Source: Thermobispora bispora DSM 43833
GTDB lineage: Bacteria > Actinomycetota > Actinomycetes > Streptosporangiales > Streptosporangiaceae
DNA: 64,000 bases
Direction of reading: 5' to 3'
NCBI RefSeq assembly: GCF_000092645.1
Contig: NC_014165.1
Location: 558,001 to 622,000 of the forward strand
The translations under genes were made by a program, and so were the position numbers. Numbering within the stretch: the first letter of the stretch is position 1; each line of letters opens with the position of its first letter. This document shows positions 18,492 through 26,159 of this stretch, one piece after another. Below the pieces are notes generated by a model. That model was not told where the DNA came from, made no database searches, and worked only from the letters and a program-made list of their open reading frames with translations.

Positions 18492-19637
18492 TCAGAAGCC
18501 GAACGAGCGTCCGATGATCTCCTTCATGATCTCGTTCGTGCCGCCGTAGATGCTCTGCACCCGGCCGTCGAGCCAGGCCTTGGCCACCGGGTACTCGAGC
18601 ATGTAGCCGTACCCGCCGTGGAGCTGCAGGCAGCGGTCGATGACCTTGTTCTGCAGGTCGGTGGTCCACCACTTGGCCTTGGCCGCGTCCACGGCCGTGA
18701 GCTCCCCGGCGTTGAGCGCGCGGATGCACTTGTCCACGTAGTGCCGGGCGATCTCGACCTCGGTGGCGAGCTCGGCGAGGACGAACCTGGTGTTCTGGAA
18801 GCTGCCGATGCTCCGGCCGAACGCCTTGCGGTTCCGGCAGTACTCGATGGTCATCTCCAGGACGCGCTCGGACGCGGCCACGGCGGCGACCGCGATCGAC
18901 AGCCGCTCCTGCGGCAGGTTCTGCATGAGCTGGATGAAGCCCTGGCCCTCCTCCGGGCCGAGCCGGTTGGCGACGGGCACCCGGACGTTGTCGAAGAACA
19001 GCTCGGCCGTGTCCTGAGCGTGCAGGCCGATCTTCTCCAGGTTCCGTCCCCTGGTGAAGCCCTCCATGCCGCGCTCGACCACGAGCAGGGTGATCCCACG
19101 CGCCCCGGCGGAGGGGTCGGTCTTGGCGACCACGATGACGAGGTCGGCGTTGATGCCGTTGGTGATGAACGTCTTCTGGCCGTTGAGCACGTAGTGGTCG
19201 CCGTCGCGGATGGCGGTGGTCCGGATGCCCTGCAGGTCGCTTCCCGCGCCGGGCTCGGTCATCGCGATCGCCGTGATGAGCTCGCCGGAGACGAACCCGG
19301 GCAGCCAGCGCTCCTTCTGCTCGTCGTTGGTGAGGTCGAGGAGGTACGGGGCGACGACGTCGTTGTGCAGCGAGAACCCGAGGCCGCTCGCACCGGCGCG
19401 GATGATCTCCTCGTCGAGCACGGCGTTGTAGCGGAAGTCCCTGATGCCGGATCCGCCGTACTGCTCCGGCACGGACAGCGCGAACAGCCCCAGCTCGCCG
19501 GCCTTCTTCCAGACGTCGCGGGGGACGATCCCGTCCTTCTCCCACTGGGCGTGGTGGGGGACCACCTCGCGGGCGAGGAACTCGCGAACGGTGTCGCGGA
19601 AGAGCAGGTGCTCTTCCTCGAAGAGGTCGCGCTGCAT
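18492..19637 (-). CDS. Acyl-CoA dehydrogenase
   Basis: This 381-residue FAD enzyme should introduce the alpha-beta double bond into an acyl-CoA thioester. The family marks are AMTEPGAGSDLQGIRTTA, FITNGINADLVIVVAKTD, the substrate-binding AFGRSIGSFQNTRFVLAEL, LQLHGGYGYMLEYPVAK and the C-terminal IYGGTNEIMKEIIGRSFGF, where the Glu of NEI is the usual catalytic base region. The ATG at 19637 has AAGGAGGCGTAA upstream; a longer frame runs through the promoter and was rejected. A palindrome upstream (19669-19687) resembles one in front of the thiolase gene at 24579, pointing to common control. Confidence 0.93.
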   Translation of the reverse strand: MQRDLFEEEHLLFRDTVREFLAREVVPHHAQWEKDGIVPRDVWKKAGELGLFALSVPEQYGGSGIRDFRYNAVLDEEIIRAGASGLGFSLHNDVVAPYLLDLTNDEQKERWLPGFVSGELITAIAMTEPGAGSDLQGIRTTAIRDGDHYVLNGQKTFITNGINADLVIVVAKTDPSAGARGITLLVVERGMEGFTRGRNLEKIGLHAQDTAELFFDNVRVPVANRLGPEEGQGFIQLMQNLPQERLSIAVAAVAASERVLEMTIEYCRNRKAFGRSIGSFQNTRFVLAELATEVEIARHYVDKCIRALNAGELTAVDAAKAKWWTTDLQNKVIDRCLQLHGGYGYMLEYPVAKAWLDGRVQSIYGGTNEIMKEIIGRSFGF

Positions 19638-19668
19638 CGGGTTACGCCTCCTTGGGTCGTTCGGCACG

Positions 19669-19687
19669 ACCAGAATACTGTTCTGGT
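19669..19687 (-). promoter_or_regulatory. Candidate repressor operator (palindrome) upstream of acyl-CoA dehydrogenase
   Basis: ACCAGAATACTGTTCTGGT has perfect 7-base arms around a 5-base centre, 32 bases upstream of the gene start. Its centre GAATACTG and flanking CC/GG match the palindrome at 24545-24565 before the thiolase gene. The form fits a TetR-type dimer site. The cognate regulator is not identifiable here. Confidence 0.5.
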
Positions 19688-19860
19688 TTCGATCGGTCGA
19701 TCGTCCCGGTTTGGATACGTCCTGGTGAAAGGTCTCAACTAAGCCACCTTTGGCGGATGTGGTCATGCCGTGAGGCGTACCGGCCTAAGATCTACTGACG
19801 CTTTACCGTTTCTCGCTTTACGTCGTCAGCCGGTCGGCATCGCGAATCACGGAGCATGCG

Positions 19861-21303
19861 GTGAGTCAGTGGACAGCGAGGCGGCGCAGAGGTCTCGCCG
19901 CCGCGGTGGCGAGCGTGGTCGGCGGGATGCTCCTGGCCACCCCGGCGACCCCGGCCCAGGCCCAGACCGCCGAGATCGACCTCACGTATCGGTGCCGAGG
20001 GGGCCTCGTCAGCAGCACACCGGTTCAGCTCAAGGCCACCCTCACCGTGCAGACCGCGCTGACCGTCGGGCAGCCGCTCGACATCCGGTGGGACATCAAG
20101 TACGCGGACACGTCCCGTTTCGTCTCCCCTGACTACTTCGCCGCCGGCGGTCGGCTCTCGGCGACCGGGGCCGTGAAGGTCACCGGCCAGCAGTGGTCCG
20201 GAGAGCTGCACTCCTCCGGTGCGCAGGAGCAGGAGCAGCTGCGCAAGGGTGATGCCCTGACCCTGCCGTCGCTCATCTCGGGCGCGGTGAGCACGACCCA
20301 GCCCGGCACGTTCGAGATCGTCCCGGAGCGGCTCACCCTGGGGTTCATACCGCCCGCGTCGGAACGGATCGTCAACGACGACGACCCCGCGGTCACCTAT
20401 CACGGGGATCATTGGCGCGACGACAACGACCGCCCCGCCCACTTCAACGACATCCACAACGACGTGCACGCCACCGACAAGGCGTGGCATCGGGTGGAGT
20501 TCAAGTTCACCGGGACCGGGGTCGATTTCATCACAGAGCAGGACCACCGGGCCGGGCGGCTGGAATTCAAGATCGACGGGCGGCCGGGCGTCCCGCAGCA
20601 CGCCGACGCCTCCAAGGACGAGAACGGCAACCCGGTCACCGTCGTGAACCGCGGCAACCACACCCTCTGGAGCGTGCGCGGCCTGCCGTACGGTGAACAC
20701 ACGCTCGAGATCACGAACACCGAGGACAAGTGGGCGATCGTCGACGGCTTCCGGGTGGTCACCGAGGAGCTGCTCGACCCGCCGAGCCAGTTCCGGGTCA
20801 CCTGCACCGCGGTGAACAAGCCCACCGCGATCCGCGTGGTGATCAGTGAGGGCGGCGCCGGGAGCCCGTCGAACGGCCCGGGCAACGGCGGTCCCTCGTC
20901 CACGCCCAGCGTGTCCCCGAGCAACGGCAACGGCGGGAACGGCGATGGCGGCGGGAACGGCAACGAGAGCCCGTCGCCGGGCCCGTCGGACGGCGGGCAG
21001 AGCCCGAGCCCGGGCACGTCGGGGAGCCCGACCCCGAGCGGCAGCCCCAGGCCGACGGTGACGACCACGGTGACCGCGACCGCCACCCCGACCGTCGCCC
21101 AGGTGCTGGTGACGCCGCGGGGCGGGGTGCAGACCGGTGAGGCCCCGGCCGGGAACGCCGCGGGCGCGGCCATGCTCCTCGGCTCGGGTGGTCTGCTGCT
21201 CGCCCTCGCCGCGGGCAGCGGGGTGGCGCTGGCTCGGCGCCGGGCCGCGCACGCGACCGGACCGGCGGCCGGAGAGGGCGGCGATGAGCACCACACCGGG
21301 TGA
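19861..21303 (+). CDS. Secreted, membrane-anchored sortase-substrate-like protein (pair 1)
   Basis: The 480-residue protein has a signal peptide (basic MSQWTARRRRGL, hydrophobic core, then ATPATPAQAQT), a beta-rich extracellular domain starting IDLTYRCRG, a middle domain (about 150-320), then a Ser/Pro/Gly/Asn-rich spacer (about 325-400). At residues 418-426 is TPRGGVQTG, followed by a hydrophobic helix and ARRRAAH. That layout is a cell-wall sorting signal, but with TPxGGxxTG in place of LPxTG. The next gene, a class F sortase, overlaps its end by 20 bases. A second, similar pair lies at 22644-24438. The role of the displayed domain is unknown. Confidence 0.8.
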   Translation: MSQWTARRRRGLAAAVASVVGGMLLATPATPAQAQTAEIDLTYRCRGGLVSSTPVQLKATLTVQTALTVGQPLDIRWDIKYADTSRFVSPDYFAAGGRLSATGAVKVTGQQWSGELHSSGAQEQEQLRKGDALTLPSLISGAVSTTQPGTFEIVPERLTLGFIPPASERIVNDDDPAVTYHGDHWRDDNDRPAHFNDIHNDVHATDKAWHRVEFKFTGTGVDFITEQDHRAGRLEFKIDGRPGVPQHADASKDENGNPVTVVNRGNHTLWSVRGLPYGEHTLEITNTEDKWAIVDGFRVVTEELLDPPSQFRVTCTAVNKPTAIRVVISEGGAGSPSNGPGNGGPSSTPSVSPSNGNGGNGDGGGNGNESPSPGPSDGGQSPSPGTSGSPTPSGSPRPTVTTTVTATATPTVAQVLVTPRGGVQTGEAPAGNAAGAAMLLGSGGLLLALAAGSGVALARRRAAHATGPAAGEGGDEHHTG

Positions 21304-22390
21304 CGCGCCCACCCCGGAGGAGCAGCCGGCGGCCTCGGGTGAGGGCGTGACCCCCGGTGCCGCGTCCGGGGAGAGCGCGTCCGCCGGGCCGACCGGGCAT
21401 CCGGCCCACCGGCCCGCGGATCCCGCACCCGCCGGTCCGTACGGCACGGCCGAGGGGAGCCCGGGCGCGCCGCAGACTCCGGCACCGCCGCAGTCCCCGG
21501 CGGCGCCGCAGATGCCGAGCTCGCCGCATGTGCCGGCCGTACAGCACGTACCGGCCGCCCAGGCGATGCCGGCCGCGCAACCGGTGCCTGCCGCGCAACC
21601 GGTGCCGGGTGCGGCGCCGGGCCGCAGGTCGCTGCCCCAGCCGGTGCTCGCCGGCATGCTGATCGCCGGATCGCTCGGCGGGATCGTCGCGGTGATGGCC
21701 GGGACGCTCGCCCTGCTCTCGCCGTCCGCCGAGGAGGCCGATCCGGTGAACGCCCAGCGGGCCGGGGTGAGCGGGGCGGCCCTCGCCCCGACCGTCGGCC
21801 CGGGCGGCACCGATCAGCCGCTGACCGCCGCCGCGGCGACCGCGCCGCCGCCGGATCCCGCGGCCCGGCCGCGCCGGCCGCTGACGCTGACTCCGAAGAA
21901 CGCCTCGGCCGCGCGGATGACGCTGGCGCGGACGAAGGGCAGGCCGGTGCGGATCCGGATCCCGGCGATCGGCGTCTCCGCGCCCGTGGAGCCGGTGGGG
22001 GTGGACGCGAAGGGCGAGATGCAGGTTCCGCCGCTCAGCAAGCCGAACCTCGTCGGCTGGTACCGGCTGGGCCCGGCGCCCGGGGAGCAGGGGCCGGCCA
22101 TCCTGCTCGGCCACGTGAACACGCGCGCGGGCGCGGCCGTGTTCTACCGGCTGCGCGAGCTCAAGCGCGGCAACAAAATCGCGATCCGGCGGGCCGACGG
22201 GAAGACCGCGATCTTCACGGTGGACGGGATCGAGCAGGTGAGCAAGCTGACGTTCCCGACGAAGCGGGTGTACGGCAACACCGCCACCGCGTCGCTCCGG
22301 CTGATCACCTGCGGCGGGCTCTACGACGCCAAGACCCACCACTACACCGACAACGTGATCGTCTACGCCACGCTGACCTCGGTCGTCTGA
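21284..22390 (+). CDS. Class F sortase (pair 1)
   Basis: The 368-residue protein has a long Pro/Ala-rich cytoplasmic N-terminus (1-125), a membrane helix (LAGMLIAGSLGGIVAVMAG), an extracellular linker and a sortase domain beginning RIRIPAIGVSAPVEPVG. Catalytic His is in ILLGHVNT and catalytic Cys in RLITCGGLYD. No Arg occurs anywhere after the Cys, although sortases use an Arg a few residues downstream. The ATG at 21284 overlaps the substrate gene and has GGAGAGGGCGG upstream. It should attach the neighbouring substrate, and perhaps that of pair 2, to the envelope. Confidence 0.88.
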   Translation: MSTTPGDAPTPEEQPAASGEGVTPGAASGESASAGPTGHPAHRPADPAPAGPYGTAEGSPGAPQTPAPPQSPAAPQMPSSPHVPAVQHVPAAQAMPAAQPVPAAQPVPGAAPGRRSLPQPVLAGMLIAGSLGGIVAVMAGTLALLSPSAEEADPVNAQRAGVSGAALAPTVGPGGTDQPLTAAAATAPPPDPAARPRRPLTLTPKNASAARMTLARTKGRPVRIRIPAIGVSAPVEPVGVDAKGEMQVPPLSKPNLVGWYRLGPAPGEQGPAILLGHVNTRAGAAVFYRLRELKRGNKIAIRRADGKTAIFTVDGIEQVSKLTFPTKRVYGNTATASLRLITCGGLYDAKTHHYTDNVIVYATLTSVV

Positions 22391-22571
22391 GCCGGCCCGG
22401 GGCCTCGCCCTTGCGGGTCCGGCCGCGCGGCCCCGTGCCGGACGTCCTTCCGGGCCCGGCCGTACGCCGCGCCGTCCTGTGATCTTCAGCGATCTTCGGG
22501 TGATCTGTGACGTTCCAGCAGGCTTCTGGGACGATCATTAAGAGATGCCGATTATCATCACTTTTCTTTAG

Positions 22572-22604
22572 GATCTGACGACGGGAAGACCATTTCGTCA
22601 GATC
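22572..22604. promoter_or_regulatory. Inverted repeat in the leader of sortase-substrate gene 2
   Basis: Perfect 10-base arms, GATCTGACGA at 22572-22581 and TCGTCAGATC at 22595-22604, flank a 13-base loop. It lies 40 bases before the preferred start and directly before a possible GTG start at 22605. It could be an operator or an RNA hairpin. Confidence 0.5.
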
Positions 22605-22643
22605 GTGGCAGGCCCACGGATGACGGGGATGGGAGCGAGGTCA

Positions 22644-23528
22644 GTGCGCGAGTCGAAGGCGACCGGCCGGATCGCCGCGCGGGCGGCCCTGGCCGGCGCG
22701 ATCGGTGCGAGCGTCCTGCTCGGCGGTGGTTTCCTGATCGAGGCGGATGCCGCCCCGGTGACCGTCGCGTACACCTGCACGGCGGCGCAGTCCAGGGCCA
22801 CCCACGCGCCCGAGCTGACCGTCTCCCTGGCCGGGCCGGCGAGCGCCGCGCCGTCCCAGCCGGTCACCGTGGTCTGGGCGAACACCCAGCCGACCGAGCC
22901 CGGGAAGTTCCTGCCCGCCCCCGGGCCGATCCCCGCCACGCAGCCGATCACGCTCACCGGCCAGCTCGTGGTCGCCGGCCCGTCGGCGACCACGACCGCG
23001 CAGGCGGCGGGGAGCTCCACCCCGGGCCTCGAGGTGCCGAGCGGTGTGCCGGTCCCGTTGCCGCCGATGACCGCCACGGTGACCCCGGCGGCCGCCGGAG
23101 CCATGACGATCACCGCTCAGGCGTTCACTTTGCAGCTCAGCACCGGTGACACGCCGGTCACGTACTCCTGCACCCCGGCGCCCGGCGCGACGCCCGCGTC
23201 GCACGTGGTCACCGTGGCCGCGGGGCCGGTCACCTCGCCGACACCGTCGGGATCGGCGTCACCGTCCCTCCCCACCTCGCCGAGCCCGACCCCGAGCCCG
23301 ACCACGCCCCGGCCGACCCGGACCGTGTACAAGACCGTGACCATGCAGCCCACCCAGGGCGTCCAGGTGACGCGCACGCCGAAGGGCGGGGCGAACACCG
23401 GGGGCGGCGGTGAGGCCGGCCCGGACGGCCGGGTCCTGATCCTGACCGGTGGCGCGCTGGTCCTCGCGTCCGCGGCGGGCGGTCTGGCGCTCCGCGCGCG
23501 GACCCGGGGCGTACGGCAGCGCTCGTGA
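22644..23528 (+). CDS. Secreted, membrane-anchored sortase-substrate-like protein (pair 2)
   Basis: The product has a signal peptide, a beta-rich domain that starts VTVAYTCTAAQ (compare LTYRC in pair 1), a Thr/Ser/Pro spacer (SPTPSGSASPSLPTSPSPT), then TRTPKGGANTG (TPKGGANTG encoded at 23376-23402), a hydrophobic helix and RARTRGVRQRS. It is the shorter counterpart of the protein at 19861. I chose the GTG at 22644 for the GGGAGCGAGG site just upstream; in-frame starts at 22605, 22620 and 22629 are possible. Thirteen bases separate it from its sortase gene. Its ligand or role is unknown. Confidence 0.8.
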   Translation: MRESKATGRIAARAALAGAIGASVLLGGGFLIEADAAPVTVAYTCTAAQSRATHAPELTVSLAGPASAAPSQPVTVVWANTQPTEPGKFLPAPGPIPATQPITLTGQLVVAGPSATTTAQAAGSSTPGLEVPSGVPVPLPPMTATVTPAAAGAMTITAQAFTLQLSTGDTPVTYSCTPAPGATPASHVVTVAAGPVTSPTPSGSASPSLPTSPSPTPSPTTPRPTRTVYKTVTMQPTQGVQVTRTPKGGANTGGGGEAGPDGRVLILTGGALVLASAAGGLALRARTRGVRQRS

Positions 23529-23541
23529 CGGGGAGGCCGCC

Positions 23542-24438
23542 ATGACCATGCCTCCCGCTGGTCAGTACCCGCCGGGCCCGCCCCATGGCGCGCCGATCGA
23601 CCCGAACCTGCCGGCCGGGCCACCACCGGTCCTCCAGCCGGTCGTCCTCCCGCCGGTGGTGCCGCAGGCACCGGTGCCGCCGGAGCCCGAGCCGGTGGCC
23701 GGGAGCGCCAGCCTGGCCCTGCGCGGGGTGCTCCTCTTCGCCGCGGTGGCCGGGATCATCACGGTCATCATCGGGGTGATCTCCGTGGTGAGCTCGCCCG
23801 AGGAGTACGCCGCCCCGGATCGCTCGACGATCAGACTGCAGCGGGAGGAACCCGGCGGGCTCGCCCCCTCGGTGGGGCCGGGCGGTCCCGGGGAGCCGCT
23901 CACCCAGGCGGCCGCCACGGCACCGCCCCCGGTCCCGGCCGAGCCGCCGGCCGCGCCCCTCCAGCCCGCCACCCCGAAGCGGCTGATCATCCCGAAGCTC
24001 GGGGTGGACGCGCCGATCATCTCGGTGGGGACGGACCGGAACGGCGAGCTCGAGAGCCCGCCCATGGACGAGCCGAACCTCGTCGGCTGGTATAGGGGCG
24101 GGCCGACCCCGGGCCAGGCCGGCCCGGCCGTACTGCTCGGGCACAAGGACACCCGCACCCGGAGCGCGGTCTTCAGCCGGCTGCACGAGCTGCGGTACGG
24201 CGACCGGATCGAGGTCGTCCGGATGGACGGGACCGTGGCGGTCTTCACGGTCGGGGGCGTGGAGCAGGCGAGCAAGGACACGTTCCCCACCGAGCGGGTG
24301 TACGGCCGGACGGAGTACGCCGAGCTCCGCCTCATCACCTGCGGCGGGGTGTACAACCGGGTGAGCGGCCACTACCTCGACAACGTCATCGTGTACGCCC
24401 GGATGACCGCCACCGAGCGGGTGGACCGCGCCTCCTGA
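23542..24438 (+). CDS. Class F sortase (pair 2)
   Basis: This 298-residue protein has a Pro-rich cytoplasmic N-terminus (1-60), one membrane helix (GVLLFAAVAGIITVIIGVISVV), a Pro-rich linker and the sortase domain starting RLIIPKLGVDAPIISVG. Catalytic His is in VLLGHKDT and Cys in RLITCGGVYNR; the Arg six residues after the Cys is a candidate catalytic Arg. Sequence blocks (EPNLVGWYRGGPTPG, TFPTERVYG, HYLDNVIVYA) closely match the pair 1 sortase, so the pairs probably arose by duplication. GGGAGGCCGCC precedes the ATG. Confidence 0.9.
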   Translation: MTMPPAGQYPPGPPHGAPIDPNLPAGPPPVLQPVVLPPVVPQAPVPPEPEPVAGSASLALRGVLLFAAVAGIITVIIGVISVVSSPEEYAAPDRSTIRLQREEPGGLAPSVGPGGPGEPLTQAAATAPPPVPAEPPAAPLQPATPKRLIIPKLGVDAPIISVGTDRNGELESPPMDEPNLVGWYRGGPTPGQAGPAVLLGHKDTRTRSAVFSRLHELRYGDRIEVVRMDGTVAVFTVGGVEQASKDTFPTERVYGRTEYAELRLITCGGVYNRVSGHYLDNVIVYARMTATERVDRAS

Positions 24439-24544
24439 GGATCGCGCCTGCCGAAGCCCTCCGGCCCGATGGCCGTGGTTTCCGGTCGTCCGGTATCGGA
24501 TCGGATTCGACCGTTTGCCGGCGGAGTGCCGAGGGGTACGCTTC

Positions 24545-24565
24545 AAACCGAATACTGCTCGGTTT
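24545..24565 (+). promoter_or_regulatory. Candidate operator (palindrome) before the thiolase gene
   Basis: AAACCGA and TCGGTTT flank ATACTGC, 13 bases before the GTG start. Centre and flanks align with the palindrome at 19669-19687 (shared GAATACTG core). This suggests one TetR-type regulator controls both beta-oxidation genes. Confidence 0.5.
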
Positions 24566-24578
24566 CTATGGAGGCATC

Positions 24579-25724
24579 GTGGCAGAGGCGTACATCGTGG
24601 GCGCGGTCCGCACCCCGGTCGGCAAGCGGAACGGCGGGCTGTCCACGATCCACCCGACCGATCTCGCCGCTCACACCCTCGCCGCGCTCATCGAGCGCAC
24701 CGGCGTCGACCCCGCCGCGGTCGACGACGTGATCATGGGCTGCGTCTCGCAGATCGGCCCTCAGTCCCTGGACATCGCGCGCAACGCCTGGCTGAGCGCC
24801 GGGCTGCCGGAGAGCGTCCCCGGGGTCACGATCGACCGGCAGTGCGGCTCCTCGCAGCAGGCCATCCACTTCGCCGCCCAGGCCGTGATGTCCGGCACGC
24901 AGGACCTCGTCGTCGCGGCCGGTGTGGAGTCGATGTCCATGGTGCCGATCGGCTCCAACGTCACCATCCCCCTGGAGAAGGGCATGCCCTTCCCCTACGG
25001 CGAGAAGTGGGTGGAGCGGTACGGCAACCAGGAGATCTCCCAGTTCCGCGGCGCCGAGCTGATGTGCGAGAAGTGGGGGTTCTCCCGCGAGGACCTGGAG
25101 AAGTACGCCCTCGAAAGCCACCAGCGGGCCTCGAAGGCGATCGCCAACGGTTACTTCGCCGAGCAGATCGTCCCCATCAACGGGGTCGAGCACGATGAGG
25201 GCCCCCGGCCCGACACCAGCCTGGAGAAGATGGCCGCGCTCCCGACGCTGCGCCCGGACGGCAAGATCACCGCGGCCACGTCGTCGCAGGTCTCGGACGG
25301 CGCCGGCGCCGTGCTGATCGCCTCGGAGCGGGCGGTCCGCGAGCACAACCTCACCCCGCGGGCCCGGATCCACACGCTGGCGCTCGCCGGCGACGACCCG
25401 GTCTACATGCTCACCGCGCCGATCCCGGCGACCAAGAAGGCGCTGCAGAGGGCCGGGCTGAGCATCGACGACATCGACGTCATCGAGATCAACGAGGCCT
25501 TCGCCCCGGTGCCGCTCGCCTGGCTCCGGGAGATCGGCGCTGACCCGGCCAAGACCAACCCGAACGGCGGCGCGATCGCGCTCGGCCACCCGCTCGGCGG
25601 CACCGGCGCCATCCTCATGACCAAGCTCCTGCACGAGCTGGAGCGCATCGGCGGCCGGTACGGCCTGCAGACCATGTGCGAGGGCGGCGGCCAGGCCAAC
25701 GTCACGATCATCGAGCGTCTCTGA
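24579..25724 (+). CDS. Thiolase (acetyl-CoA C-acyltransferase)
   Basis: The 381-residue enzyme should cleave 3-ketoacyl-CoA or condense acetyl-CoA. The nucleophile Cys89 is in IDRQCGSSQQAIHFAAQ. The remaining catalytic set is in NEAFAPVPLAW, GGAIALGHPLGGTGA (His) and TMCEGGGQANVTI (second Cys). GTG start with TATGGAGGCATC upstream. It is a single gene behind a palindrome shared with the acyl-CoA dehydrogenase at 18492, so it likely belongs to fatty-acid breakdown. Confidence 0.93.
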   Translation: MAEAYIVGAVRTPVGKRNGGLSTIHPTDLAAHTLAALIERTGVDPAAVDDVIMGCVSQIGPQSLDIARNAWLSAGLPESVPGVTIDRQCGSSQQAIHFAAQAVMSGTQDLVVAAGVESMSMVPIGSNVTIPLEKGMPFPYGEKWVERYGNQEISQFRGAELMCEKWGFSREDLEKYALESHQRASKAIANGYFAEQIVPINGVEHDEGPRPDTSLEKMAALPTLRPDGKITAATSSQVSDGAGAVLIASERAVREHNLTPRARIHTLALAGDDPVYMLTAPIPATKKALQRAGLSIDDIDVIEINEAFAPVPLAWLREIGADPAKTNPNGGAIALGHPLGGTGAILMTKLLHELERIGGRYGLQTMCEGGGQANVTIIERL

Positions 25725-26159
25725 GCGGGACGGACGTGCCGCCCTGCCATGACCGGAGACCGGCGGGGCGGTAGGCCTACGGGCCCGCCGCCCCGCCGGT
25801 CGCGTCTTGTGGCCGGGTCGCGTGTGGTGGCCGGTCGTGTCTCATGTGGGCTCGGGCGCACCGGAACCGGCCCGGCCGAGGGCCTCTCCGCCACCTCGGG
25901 AGGCCCACCTCGGGCGGGCCGTCGCGCGGCCTCCGGGCCCCGGAGCGGCCGCGCCGGCCGTACGGCCCCGCCGTACGCCGGCCGCCGCAGCCGCGATGGT
26001 CCGTCTTCGTACGGATGGCCCGTTCGGCCGGCACGTGGCCCGCCGGGCCGTGGACCGGCCGGCCCCCGTCCTTGGCCGGTCCGAGTGATCGGCCCGCGCC
26101 GGCCGGGCCGTACCGCCCGGGGGAGGGGCGTGGCGCCCCTGCTCGCCCGGGCGCCCGGT
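25725..26159. other. Intergenic region between convergent genes, no gene seen
   Basis: About 435 bases of very GC-rich sequence between the thiolase and long acyl-CoA dehydrogenase genes. Repeats of CGGCCGG-like words occur. I find no frame with a ribosome-binding site or motif, and no clear terminator. Confidence 0.6.
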
